Origin: Chenopodium formosanum
Taxonomy: Eukaryota; Streptophyta; Magnoliopsida; Caryophyllales; Amaranthaceae
Direction: 5' to 3'
Assembly (NCBI GenBank): GCA_024500155.1
Contig: CM044857.1
Location: 46,767,001 to 46,831,000 of the forward strand
Length of the DNA: 64,000 nt
Below, in pieces: positions 24,481 to 36,700 of this stretch. The notes beneath the pieces are model-generated. The model was not told the DNA's origin and searched no databases. It saw only the letters and a list, made by a program, of their open reading frames with translations. Both the position numbers and the translations under genes were made by a program. Every line of letters begins with the position of its first letter. Within the stretch, counting starts at the first letter, position 1.

Positions 24481-26577
24481 ATGGAAATCTACAATCAAGA
24501 CGATGAGATTAAAAAATTGCGGAATCTTGTGGTAAAACTTGTCAGAGAGCTAGATTACAAGAACTTCAAGTTGATGAAATTGGAAGAAAAGAACACCGAA
24601 GACGTAGAAAATTGGATGAAAGAGAAAGAAAAGTTGCTTGTTGAGAGGTCTGCAGCAATTAGTGTATTGGTGTCTGAGAATGTAGACAAAGATCTACTGC
24701 TTGATGAGAAGTCTGCGCGCATCATTGCTTTAACAGAAGAGAAAGAACAAATGCTTTGTGAGTCCACCGAAAGAATGAACACATTGAAGGAAGAGACTGG
24801 GAGGCTAATTAATGAGAAATCTTCAGTCATTAACACTCTGAAGGCGCAAATTACTGACAAAGACCGGCTGCTTGCAGAGAAAGAATGGCTTCTTGATGAG
24901 AGATTAACATGTATGAACATATTAATCGTGGAAAAAGAACGACTTGATAACGAGAAATCTGCAGTGATCAGAACTTTGACGACACGGAACGCAGAAAAGG
25001 AGATACTCATTGAGGAGAAATCTGCATCCATTAACAAATTGATGGCAGAGAAAGAAGAAGGGCTTGAAGTTTATCTAAAAGGTAAGGAAAATTTTAATAA
25101 CTGTCTTTGATATGTAATTGGCATGTTTCTTATAACTGATCATTCTCTTATAATTCAAATTAACATCTGCATAATATTGTTTTCCTTCTTAGATGTTACA
25201 TCCCACATTTGATGTGTCGAGTTTCCTTCATAAACACCACATAAGCACCAATTTTGGCTTCTAAAGTTTACAAGAAATTCAGAATGTAATTTGCTTTTCT
25301 CAACTCCACTCTGACACTGCTTTCTTCATGCACCTGATGGTTATATTTAACACTAGTTTGCATCTATATGTGTTGAATTCGTATTCATGATTCATATTCA
25401 TAAGTATTTTGCAGAATTTAAAAAGACTGAGGACATGAAGCTTGAAAATGAGAAGCTCCGGTGTGATTTGGATTCTCAAAAGGAGAAATTAGAAAGGTTG
25501 ATTAAGGAACAGAATGAATTGGTGCAAGAAGCTAAGAACACTACTGAAATAGACGTTGTTGAATGCTGTAGTGAGCCTCTTAAGAGTGGACTGAAATTTC
25601 AACCACAGGAGCTTGAGGGTTCGAAGGTCCAAATCGTGGAAGAGATGAACTGTTCTACTGTAGGAAAGGCGGTAAGATTTTGAATGCCTCATCTTATTTT
25701 TGATTTTTGCACTATAATGGTTGTAATATTAAGATGTCACAGTTTTTGGTTTATTAATTTATTTTAGGAGCTGCAAATGCAAAACCTGGAAGATTTAAGA
25801 ACTGAGATTAACATTTTAAAAAAAGGTATGGAGGAAAAAGTGGAGCTACTGGAGAGCATGGAAATGGACAATCAAGTTCTGATGGTAAAAGAGCTAAGGA
25901 GTAACCGCGAGCTACAAGCTGCACGCAAAGCTGCCACTGAAGTACAATTATATTAAATTTCAGCAAGCTGTCTTACTTGTGCTTTTTGTCTGCCTATGAA
26001 CTTCCACCTTGATTTGCAGGGTTTGCTAACCATGCAGAGACCTAGGATGAATATTGGGATCAAACGAATGGGAGAGGTCAATCTCAAGCCATTTAGAGAT
26101 GCTTGTTCTAAAAGGTTTCACAGTGGAAATTGGGACGAGAAATTTGGACACTGGGAAGAAAAGTCTCTGGAGTTATGTTCGTCGTGGCAAAAGGATATGA
26201 GTGATCCTGAGTGGCAACCTTTTAAGCAGGAGACCATAAATGGAAAGCTAACTGTATGTCATATAATTTCCATATTTTTACATGAAATTGTCAGAAGTTT
26301 CTTTATTTTCTCAACACTACTTTTCCAAACTATGCAGGAGGTGATTGATGAAAATGATGAAAAATTGAGAGAGTTGAAGGAAGAATGGGGTGAGGAGGCG
26401 TACAAAGCGGTAGATGAGGCATTGGTTGAAGTGAATGAATACAATGCAAGCGGGCGTTACCCAGTACCCGAGCTTTGGAACTACAAAGAGAACAGGAAAG
26501 CCACTCTAGAAGAGGTAATTCACTATGTTATCAATCAATGGAAGATTAACAAGAAAAGGAAGAAAATTGCAGTGTGA
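24481..26577 (+). CDS. XH-domain coiled-coil protein without XS (gene C)
   Basis: Exons 24,481-25,081; 25,415-25,671; 25,768-25,941; 26,020-26,253; 26,338-26,577, in phase with GT-AG introns, giving 501 residues. The N-terminal motif IKKLRNLVVKLVRELDYKN precedes a long repetitive coiled coil in exon 1, where a roughly 20-25 residue unit of the form xxEKxxLLxEKSAxIxxL recurs several times. XH occupies about 354-501 (GIKRMGEVNLKPFRDACSKR, EWQPFK, NEYNASGRYPVPELWNYKE). The fourth exon is 18 nt longer than in gene D, adding residues around NWDEKFGHWEEKS. By family knowledge XH mediates FDM/IDN2 dimerisation; without XS this protein should not bind RNA by the known route. The stop follows a basic tail (KINKKRKKIAV). 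Function is inferred only. Confidence 0.85.
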
Positions 26578-27304
26578 TTTCTATTATATATCGTTTGACA
26601 CATTTAGACATGTGAACTTATGATCTAGAACTATCTGAAGACTAAGGTCTACAAAAGCTCATAAGATGTTTTCTTGTGCATTTTTCACTCAGTTGATGTA
26701 CACAGTTCCTAGACTTTGCCAAATTTTGGTACTAATGCTTGCAACTTGCCAGAGAACCTTTTGTACATGGACATGTCCTCAGTGGCCGGTCAGGCCGTAT
26801 TCATTAATGTTGTTGCATAATGGGCTTATGGGTATGTAACTTGTAGGTCAGGACTATGTAATCCCAAAGCATATTGGCTTGACACAAAACCCGGTCCAAA
26901 CAGCCTACAATCATATTTACTGACCTCTATTTCAATCCATCTTTAGTGTAAACTAATATGGGCCCGTTTGGTTTACTTTATTTTCATTTATTTAAAGGTC
27001 TTGTTTGGTAAATGGCTTTTGGTTGACTTTTTCATTGGCTTTTGGCTTTTTCTTTTGGTCAAACAACCAAAATATATGTTTGGTAAATGGCTTTTCCGCC
27101 AAAAACAAAAAGCTAGTCTTTTTTTATCCTTGATTAATAATTAATAATTAGTGATTAATAATTAACAATTAGTAATTAACAATTAACAATTAACAATTAA
27201 CAATTAGTACTAAGTAATTAGTAATTAATTAATTTGTAATTAATAATTATTAATTAATAATTATTAATTAGTGATTAGTAATTAATAGTTATAATTAGCA
27301 ATTA

Positions 27305-27650
27305 CTCCATCCGTCCCATAATTACAGGCAAATATACTATTTTGGGTGTCCCAAAATGTTCCTCCTATTACTAAAAATAACACTCAATCATTACTTACTT
27401 TTTACCTTTTCCATACAAATTACATACATACCTAACAAATTATTACTTACTTTTTAACTTTTTCATACAAAATACACACATACCTACAAAATCATTACCT
27501 ACTTTTTAACTTTTCCATACAACATTCTCTACTTTTTATCAACATTCTTCACTTTTTAGTTTTTCCATACAATATTCTTCTACTTTTTCCATCCTCCTTA
27601 AAAACCGTACTTTTTAGAGTTATTTGCCTGTAATTATGGGACGGAGGGAG
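27305..27650. mobile_element. Stowaway-type MITE 1
   Basis: 346 bp, flanked by TA on both sides. Terminal inverted repeats CTCCATCCGTCCCATAATTA and its complement TAATTATGGGACGGAGGGAG extend about 30 bp. CTCCxTCCGTCCC ends with a TA target are the signature of Tc1/mariner-derived Stowaway elements. Confidence 0.85.
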
Positions 27651-28120
27651 TAATTTTTAATAATTAATAGTTAAAAATTATTAATTAATAGTTAATAATT
27701 AATAATTAGTAGTTATTAATTAATATTTAATTATTATTAATAATTAGGAGTTAATAATAAAACTTAATAATTAATAATTAGCAATTAATATTAAATAATT
27801 AGTAATTAATAGTTAATAATTAATAATTAGTTATTATTAGTACTTAATAATTAATAGTTATAGTAGTAATTATTAATTATTAGTCCTATTAATTATTAAT
27901 ACTTAATAATTACTAGTTAGTAATCAACAATTAGTAATTAGTAATATATAATTAATAATCAGTAATTAATAATACTTAGTGCCTAGTACTTAATAACTAG
28001 TAGTTACGAGCTGTAATTAAAAAATAAGTAATTAATAATTAATAGTTAGTATTTGTACTTAATAATTAATAGTTAGTAATTAACAATTAGTAATTAGTAA
28101 TATAAAATTAATAATCAGTA

Positions 28121-28550
28121 CTCCCTCCGTCCCTTTTTTACATTCCTGCTTTCCTTTTTGGGTATTTCAAAATTACATTCCTACTTTCCTTTTTTAGTAA
28201 GTAAATTTTTACCAAATATCCCAAATTATCCCTATCTTTCTGTTTTGTAATTAATGTTTTCTCTATTTTCTCACTCTTATTTTCTAATTCTCACTCTTAT
28301 TTTCAGAATCCATGTCCATCAATTTAGATGAGTATGATTGGTCCTTTTTTTTCCACTTAAAAATGTTATTGGTCCTTTTTCTTTTCAAAGGATTGATGAC
28401 ATGTGCAACATTAAATATTATTTTCTATCTTTGTTTTACTCAAAGACATCATTTAATGTCTTGTAATTCCCATTGTACTTTGTTTTATTCCAAGTTTCTT
28501 AATTCCCGTGTAATTTTACAAATAGGAATGTAAAAAAGGGACGAAGGGAG
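28121..28550. mobile_element. Stowaway-type MITE 2
   Basis: 430 bp, flanked by TA. Terminal repeats CTCCCTCCGTCCCTTTTTTA and its near complement at the right end (AGGAATGTAAAAAAGGGACG then AAGGGAG). Interior sequence differs from MITE 1, so these are two separate insertions. A short open stretch inside is not a gene. Confidence 0.85.
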
Positions 28551-29125
28551 TAATTAATAATTAATAGTTAGTGTTTTGTAATTATAATTAATAACTAAAA
28601 ATTACTCATAGTAACTAGTATTAAGTAATTGATTATAATACTAATAATAAATTAATAAGAACACATAATAATACCCTTTAAGGTTATTTTGTATAGTTGC
28701 AGCCAATAGCTAACGCTGATTTTACCAAATATATTTATATACAAATGGTCAAACAGCCACTACAAACAGCCAATATTAACAGTCAGTCAAACAAGCCAAG
28801 TTAAACAGCCAGCAGCCAACAGCCAATAGCCAATTGCCAAATAAGGCCAAAAAATCTAACAAGATAAGGTTTATTTATTTATTTATTTATTTATTTTTTA
28901 ACAAAACAGTTTAGATAAATTCAAATTAATTGAGTTCAGGAAAAAATAAGTTTTGAATAAGTATAAATTATAATTAAAACTTTTTTTTAAATAAATTAAG
29001 ATAACTTTAGTTAAGTTCTGATAATGGAAAATCGGTGAATATAACACACCCATATATGATATATACAGAGCATAATACTTTGCACAACATATACAGTTGA
29101 TTAGGGTTTAAATAAAGAGCTTGCA

Positions 29126-31280
29126 ATGCAGAAGAGGGTGAGAGTAGCAGGGGAGAAGGACACCATCAACGAAGATCGAATCTCCGAATTACCGGAACAT
29201 ATTAGGCATCACATCATCTCTTACCTTTTTTCAAAACAAGCCGCAGCAACAGCCATACTCTCGAGATCATGGAAGAACTTATGGCTCACTCTTCCATGCT
29301 TACGTTTAGAAGAAAGTTTCTTCTTCATACTTAAGCATCAGAATCAGTCCTCTGATCATTCTGAAATAATATCTCACCAACAATTTCTTCTGAATAAAGT
29401 CGATGACATATTTACACGACGGTCCAAGTGCACCAATAACGGCGTAATCATGATATTGGAAGAGCTTAAACTCCATATCCCAACATTGAATCTTACAAGC
29501 ACTACTTACGAAATCTCAGAATCGTTGGTTTGCTTAGTCAATAAACTTATTCTACGCGCTCTCAATGAATTCCGAGTCAAGAAGCTTAATTTTTCGATTG
29601 GTAATTGGAAAGACTACCATTACGAGAACTTCGATGGTACAAACTTGCCTATATCATGTTTAACTTCCTGGGATCATCAAGTTATAACCGAGTTGAAATT
29701 AAGGTGGTGTATGCTTAATTCTTGTGTCGAAACGAGGTGGCCTACATTGAGATGCTTGTCTTTAAAAACAGTAAACTTAAACCAACAAGTAGTTGATAGC
29801 ATCACTACTAATTGCATCCTATTAGAGTCCTTAAAATTAATAGGATGCCGAGGTGAAATTGACACCCTACACGCCTCGTCTCTCAAAACACTTGTCACTC
29901 TGGACATTTTTTTAAGTAGTGAAAATCAAATCAAGAAGATAGAGTTAGATAACCCGAATCTTGAACGCTTTAGGTTTGATGATGTTTCAGGAAGAGTTAG
30001 ACCATGTGTTATCCATGATTTAGCCTCGAGCAAGGGGTTAATCAAATTAGACGTATGCGATGCTATACTAACCGATATAAGGTTACATGAGATCGATTTT
30101 GGGCACTTTCCCAAGCTAAGGAAGCTCTTTTTGGCTAGATGTTATGGATTAAAGTGTGTTAAAATTTCAAACAGAGTACTAAAGGATTTGAATTTGATTT
30201 ATACTTGTACTCGTTTACCGTTGGAAGAACTAGAGATAATGGATGCTCCTGCACTGCAGAAATTATCTATGAATCCTGGTACTCCAAGGGTTAAACTTCA
30301 CTTGAAGTGGAACCATGAAAATGAAGACGACACTCATAATGATAATGATGCTTTCAAGTATGAGAACATTGTTAAGTTCTTGGGCAATTTTGTTTATTCA
30401 AAGTTCAGAGTTTTATTGGATCATTTGGAAGTTCATTTTATTGAGGTTTGTTGACTCGGCCTCTAGTTTAATACAGTAGAAATAACGGTTTTTGTTTTAT
30501 GTATCGTAAGGAGTAACGTATTTACCATTGTTTTTTCTTGCATAGAATTTGCCACATGATGTGATTTCATACTATGTGGTTCCTCCGGGTATAAGAAAAA
30601 GAATAAGGCCTCCGCTTTTGGGTGGGTGCAAGGACTTGAAACTCAACTATGTCGCGAATTTTTGGAAGAAAGATGACAAATTTGAAGACCTTCTTGATGG
30701 TCTTTTTTGGCTATTTTCGCACCCAAACACAGTCATTATTGAGTTGCTTCAGCAAAGGGAAAACATAGTGGACTCGAAGGAGCTTAAGGTATTAGTATTG
30801 TTCTTTGGCTAATATAATGCATTAGTTTCTTTCTTCCCTTTTGCTTATACATAGTATTACCTTAGCATATACTTCATATGTCATGTTTATCTTTTAAATC
30901 CTTCATTTAGTGTGTAATTATATGCTATCATCCGTGATCAGTTTGAGTACGCGGAGGACTATGATAGACCAGAGAGGTGTGACTACTGCGAGGCCCCTCC
31001 AATTACATGTTTGCAGCATTCAAGGGAGAAGTGTGACCTATGCGAAACCCTTACACTTAGATGTTGGCGGCATAACTTAGACAAAGTGCCAAGGGAGAAG
31101 TGTGAAATTTGCGAAGCCCTTACACTTAGATGTTGGCGGCATAACTTAGACAAAGTGACGATCATAAATAAGTTAGATCAAATGAGTCCTATTTCAAGGA
31201 AACATGATGCTGAAGCTGTACATTTCTTCAAGACTGCAACAAAGTCTAGAAATGTCCAAGTAAATGTTAGTTATTTATGA
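29126..31280 (+). CDS. F-box/LRR/FBD protein with three C-terminal CxxC-x6-CxxH modules
   Basis: Exons 29,126-30,445; 30,546-30,788; 30,942-31,280, in phase, 633 residues. N-terminal F-box at about 16-60 (INEDRISELPEHIRHHIISY, then ATAILSRSWKNLWLTLPCL) would bind SKP1 in an SCF ubiquitin ligase. Leucine-rich repeats follow (LKLRWCMLNS, LRCLSLKTVNL, LESLKLIGCRG, LRKLFLARC), then an FBD-like region. Exon 3 ends the protein with three cysteine/histidine modules: CDYCEAPPITCLQH (534-547), CDLCETLTLRCWRH (552-565) and CEICEALTLRCWRH (575-588), each C-x2-C-x6-C-x2-H. The last two come from a 69-bp tandem duplication. That spacing suggests zinc binding; I know of no such tail in this family. The gene sits between XH genes C and D but is unrelated to them. 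Confidence 0.88.
31023..31160 (+). repeat. 69-bp in-frame tandem duplication inside the F-box gene
   Basis: 31,023-31,091 and 31,092-31,160 align without gaps and differ at about six positions. Each unit encodes 23 residues with one cysteine/histidine module (REKCDLCETLTLRCWRHNLD and its twin). Being a multiple of three, it keeps the frame. Confidence 0.9.
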
Positions 31281-31439
31281 ATGAACATGATGAAAATCAA
31301 TAAATGATGCAGCTGCCAGCTTTGGATGATCATAACTGTTTATTTGTTTACAAGTTTATTAAGTAGCATCTATTTAAAGACAGATTGTTTTGCTAATCTT
31401 ATTTAATTTTTCCTAATATAATTTGATTATATGATTATT

Positions 31440-32323
31440 CAATCAATCAATCAATCAATCAAAGCCTTAATCCCAAAAGTGGGGTCGGCTAACATGAACC
31501 AAATTTGATTATTCCGTGTAGTCATCAACATAAATCTTTCTCCTCCATCCCTTACGATCCAAAACTTCATCCTTACGTAAATCCATGCACTTCATATCCT
31601 TCCTCACTCCTTCCAACCAAGTCATCTTTGGTCTCCCTCTTCCTCGTTTAATCCCTCCATGGTCCCACTCTTCCACTCTTCGCACCGGTGCACCCTCGGG
31701 TCTCCGTCTTACATGTCCAAACCAACGCAGACGATTTTCCCTTAATTTATCTACAATGCCCGCCACACCTACTTTCTTGCGAATAACCTCATTTCTGATT
31801 CTATCTCTTAAAGTGTTTCCACACATCCACCTTAACATGCGCATTTCCGTAACCTCCATCTTTTTAATATGCTCTTTCTTAGAAGCCCAACATTCTGTAC
31901 CATAGAGCAACACTGGTCTTATGGCAGTCCTGTAGAATTTTCCCTTCAACTTTAAGGGAATGCTGCGGTCGCATAGCACTCCCGTGGCCGCTCTCCATTT
32001 AAGCCACCCTGACTTAATCCTGTGGGTCACGTCTTGATCAATGTCACCATTCTTCTGGATGATCGACCCTAGGTACTTAAAACATTCACTCATGGTCAAA
32101 TCCTTTCCATCCAAACTCACCACTTCATTGCTTGTCCCCCTCTGAGTGCCAAAACGACATACCAAATATTCAGTCTTACTCCGACTTAGCTTAAACCCTC
32201 TAGATTCCAACCTTTGCCTCCATTGCTCCAACTTGACATTAACCCCATCCTTAGTCTCATCCACCAAAACGATATCATCTGCGAACAGCATACACCATGG
32301 AACCTCATCTTGAATTGGTCTAG
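31440..32323 (-). mobile_element. 5'-truncated RTE-type LINE with 17-bp target-site duplication
   Basis: The minus-strand frame 32,291-31,509 (260 residues, open upstream to the truncation point) is the C-terminal part of a non-LTR reverse transcriptase. It shows the catalytic FADD (MLFADDIVLVDE), SKTEYLVC, CFKYLGSII, LLYGTECWA and NRLRWFGHVRRR. After the stop comes the 3' tail CCCACTTTTGGGATTAAGGC, then (TTGA)n, as in plant RTE elements. TTGATTATATGATTATT occurs on both sides (31,423-31,439 and 32,324-32,340), a clean 17-bp target duplication. Truncation removed the endonuclease and N-terminal reverse transcriptase parts, so it is dead, yet the remaining frame has no stop. It begins 160 bp beyond the F-box gene's stop codon. 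Confidence 0.92.
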
Positions 32324-32367
32324 TTGATTATATGATTATTATTTTTGTAAATTAATGAGATGCATTG

Positions 32368-32369
<2 letters not shown>

Positions 32370-32401
<32 letters not shown>
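32370..32401 (+). repeat. Poly(A) run
   Basis: About 32 A residues, 30 bp to the right of the LINE target duplication. It may be the tail of another retroposed fragment, but no body was identified. Confidence 0.7.
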
Positions 32402-32405
<4 letters not shown>

Positions 32406-33713
32406 ACCAGATCATGTACTGTTGACCGGTTAGCTCATCGTGGTATTGAGCAAGAAAGCAATATTAATGTTCATCACTTCTTGTTATGTGGTCAGGTACT
32501 CCCTTTGTCTTACATTACTTGCATCACTTTGATTGGACATGTTTGTTTTTATACTTATGTGCATTGATCATAAAGCCTATAATTATTAATTATTGTAGAA
32601 ATATTATGAAAAAAATTACTTGTACGAAGTATAATTTTCACATATACGGTACACCGTAGTTTGTATACACTAAAATAAACTAGCACTATTTTACATACGG
32701 AGTACTAAAATCCAAAACTTAAAGAGTAAGAAGTAGTAAATTTGACGTGTTTACAAAAAGTCAAAATAATGCGAATAACGTAGAATAAAGAGAGAAATAG
32801 AGAATTAGATTACAACAATACAGAGTGAATTAACAGAGAAAAAAAAAAAGTACTGCATAATTGGTCAAGTGCACAAGTGTGACATTATTTATAGAAGTCA
32901 CCTAAATGCAAGTGAATCATTCAATTCAATTAAGCAGAGAATTCTGGTAAGAGTGGTAGTGGTACTACCCTAATCTGCTAATTTCTCTGATCTTTCTCTC
33001 TCCTCAGTTCCTTTCAAGGTATGTGCTCATCAATTACTTGGTTTAATTATTTCTATTTCTTGTATTAATATTACAATTTATTTGGTTTATCCATTGATTA
33101 ATGCTATGTATTTTTCTTCTTCAACTATGTCATAAATCCTCCATTTTCCCTAATTCGTTTGTTCTTCCCATTTTTGTTAATTTTTGGACTTGCATGCATT
33201 TGCTCTGCTACTGTTTTTATTTATTTTGGTCTCAGTATTAGTAATGAAAAACATGGTTTATAGTGTGAATTATCAAAGAAATCGATTCAATTTTTCAAGG
33301 GTTTTTGATTTATTTCCATTTTTCAAAAGTTACATGCTTTCCTTATTATTACTCACTTTTTAGGAATTAAATTTTTCCAAAACCCCATTTCCCCTTTTCA
33401 AAATTTCCAATTTTTCCAGGTTTATTTCACTTCAAACTCTTCCAAAATGCGATTTTTCTTTGAGTTTTCCAATTTGTTTGTCAAATTTGAAAAACTGGTC
33501 ATTTGTAACAGTACAAAGTTGACAATTAAATGGGTGCCTAAGAACATGTTTTTTATTTGGAATTTCGAGTTCTACTCGAATTTGTAAGGTTTATTATATG
33601 ATGGAATGGTCATAAAAATAAGAGCATCTTAGTTTAAGGAGCTAATTCCATTTATATGAAGTGTGTAACTTGTGTTTGCTTGAATGTACAGATTTAAGAT
33701 TTAGTGGAGAGTA

Positions 33714-36700
33714 ATGGAGGAAACGGGTTATCAATGTCAAGAGGTACAGCAACTGCGTAAATTTGTTTCGAAGCTTGCAATGGAAATTGATGTTAAAAAC
33801 ATGAAGTTGTTTGTCATGGAGAAGAGGAATGATAAGTTGTCGACAACCCTCAACAATATGGTTATGGAAAAACGGAAGCTGCAGCAAGATCATGCTAGAG
33901 GTACTTCACAAATTCTCGCTCTATCTCTGTGAATATCTTTCAGCAATGAATGATTATGAACCAATATTTTAGTTTTTACACTCAAGTGTGTATGTAAATG
34001 AACCCAAATCTAGAGGCAGAGTTTATCCTTGAATATTGATGTATGTATGTCAGTTTCCTTGCATATTTTCAGTAGAACCTTTTGAAATTATCATATTTTG
34101 TGTTCTCAACTTCAATTAGTCCTTGCCATGAAGGAGGTCTATTATGGAGTTTGCTTTTCAAGTTCATTGAAGAATATTGTCAGAGAAAAGGGTAATAGAT
34201 TCCCACTGGATACATATGTTAAAATGTGGATTCCTCTTTTGTAAGTATATTGACGGATGAAACTAAGGAATTAGAAAAAGATGTGCTATTGCACACAATC
34301 GGCTGAGGACTTTCAACTAGTATATAAGAAGGTCAATAGTTCATATGATATCTCTTGTTTAGGATGTTAAGAGTTAAAAAAATGTCTTTAAGTTACTATT
34401 TGGTATGAGAATATTGGTACTTGGTAGCATGACAGAATTCATTTAATTAAGTGTAACTCCGTCAAATCTCTGTTGAGCAGCCAAACAACTTTCAGCTACT
34501 GCCCTTTTGGATTCTTGACCTCAAGCTGATGCCTGAAATAAGCAGTAATTATCTGCAGACTATGACACTTGATCTCTGAAATGTTGTTAGTTGGATTCTT
34601 ATAGGAGTTATAGCCAAGAGCCTCGGGTATCACCAATTGAAGTCTGATAATTCTCCTGTGATAAAAATATCTTAAAGACTCAAATGAACTTATTGGTGCT
34701 TACTGAAGATTTTTTCTTGAACCATATCGACTTTGTGTGCTCAAACATATCGACTTTATGTGCTCAAACTTGATACCCTGTTGATTTTTTATTTGAAGTG
34801 ATGAGCAAGCAAGTTTTGAGAATTTTGAGTCTTTTGATTTTAAACATATGCTTTATGATCTCCTTAAACATATGTGCACATTAATCATCTTAGTGCATAT
34901 AACTTGAATTTTACATGTCCATCTGACTGTCATCCTCCAATAAAACATTCATGTATGCCTGGCTTGCTACTTTACATTTATCGGTCAGTATTAAGTAATG
35001 TATTTCTCTTTAGCCAGACAGTTCTGTTCATGCTTTTGCAAGAAAATTGATGAATCTGTTTCAGTTGCTTTCAGAAATTGAAAGATTGCAATCTGTGATA
35101 TTAAATAGTGAGAAAACAAAACTGGAGTTGGAATATCAAAGACAGCAAATTGAGCTGAGAGCGGAAGAAGTTGATAAGCGCGAGATGCAAATAAAATCTA
35201 AGCATGAAAAGGTATTTAATCTCTTCTGTCTGTTTATTAAAAAAATTAAAACGATGTCATCACTTCATATATGCAGAATTGCAGAAGTACCTTAATCAAT
35301 TATCTTGTAAAATTAGTCCCAACTCCCATCAACTGCTGGAAAAGAACCTGCAAAAGGGAGGAATTTCCAAATTAGTCTGTTTTGGCCTATTCTAATTATA
35401 TATTTATAATTTTATACAATTTTTTACATTCACTTGGGTGTACTTAAAAATTGCTAAACCCATACTCAACAAGGCAACATATTTAGAAGGTGGATGTAAT
35501 CAACTATGTTCTAGAAGCTGCGTAAAACATCTAAAACTTGGGTGTGGTATACCCAGCCACCCAGGTGTATAATAGACCTGTTTAGTCAATTTCACATATC
35601 ACCCAATCTGAACTGTCTTCTGCTCTAGTGGTACTTGGTTTAGATTTCTTATATACTCATCTAAATTATTTCCTGCTAAAGCATAGATTGTTTATTTAAA
35701 GAGTAAATTGTAAAAATCATTATCATGTTAGTTTCTGGGAGTTAATATTCCTTTGGCGTTGTAATGATATAAAGCTGATCTTTTAAAATGATTCAAACTT
35801 CTTTCACTGTCAGCTTGATTCTTTAATGCGAGAGCTGGAAGAAGGTGGAGATGAAATGCAATGCTTAGAAACCCTTAACCAAACACTTATCAGCAAAGAG
35901 CGTATAACTAATGCAGAGCTGCAGGATGCTCGCAAAACTTTGATTCGTGTAAGATTCGTTAGACCTTGTTGCATTACCAGCTGAGATGCCAGCTTGCTTC
36001 CCATTTCAGTTTCTTGATCCTAAATCCTGCTAATTTGCATGCTCATTTATGCTGCAGACGTTCCAAGGAATTGCTGATGTTGAGGCTGATAGTATTGGAA
36101 TCAAACGGATGGGGGAGGTTCAAATTAAGCCTTTTCGTGATGCCTGTCCGAAAAAATTCCCTTCTAGGGATTGGGAAATGCAAGCATCTGAGCTGTGCTC
36201 ATCATGGCAACAAATCCTTGGAGATCCTAGTTGGCATCCATTTAAAAATAAAGTTGTAGATGGAAAACTGCAGGTACCTTGAATATTTCTATGCAATTTA
36301 TTTACATGTTGAGAAAAGTAGATATTAAATGTGCAGATGCAGGCATGTGGAGTTGCTGGCTTCATTTCTGCTTTTATACTTTAAAAGATATTGAAGACCA
36401 AGACTTGTGGTAGAGCTAGTATGAACTATTCCGTAGATAGTACTCCCTTATTTGCAATTTGCACTCTGTAATCTGTATTACACTTGTCTGCTGTCTTGTT
36501 GTGCTGCAAACTTTCATTGATTTTAATTCTGCTTTTATTGGTACCATTATCTTATCATATATTATGCAAGGAAAGCAATTACGGAGTATATAAAGTTTCT
36601 CTATGAAGGAAACACTTTAAGTTGACCTTCTTCCTTTGTGGTTGGGCCAGTTGGCTTATATCTTCCTTTAATGCAAAGGCCAGTCCCTATGTTCATCTCA

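Larger units (their letters stand above)
26997..28853. mobile_element. AT-rich non-autonomous element with degenerate terminal repeats, hosting two Stowaway MITEs
   Basis: The left end GGTCTTGTTTGGTAAATGGC and the right end, reverse-complemented, GGCCTTATTTGGCAATTGGC match at most positions, and the TTTTGGC/TTGGCT words continue inward on both sides. The interior is built almost wholly of TTAATTAAT- and TTAGTAAT-type words, and two independent MITEs sit inside it. No reading frame. No target duplication was found, so the superfamily is undecided. Confidence 0.5.

Noticed and set aside
24555..25037. 160-codon antisense frame over gene C exon 1
   Set aside because: It is the complement of a repetitive coiled-coil exon (serine/phenylalanine-rich mirror), not a gene.
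35440..35585. Possible third copy of the GTACCGTACACC foldback MITE (GGGTGTAC ... CACCCAGGTGTATAATAG)
   Set aside because: Only short words match and the arms do not pair over a useful length. Kept out of the family for now.
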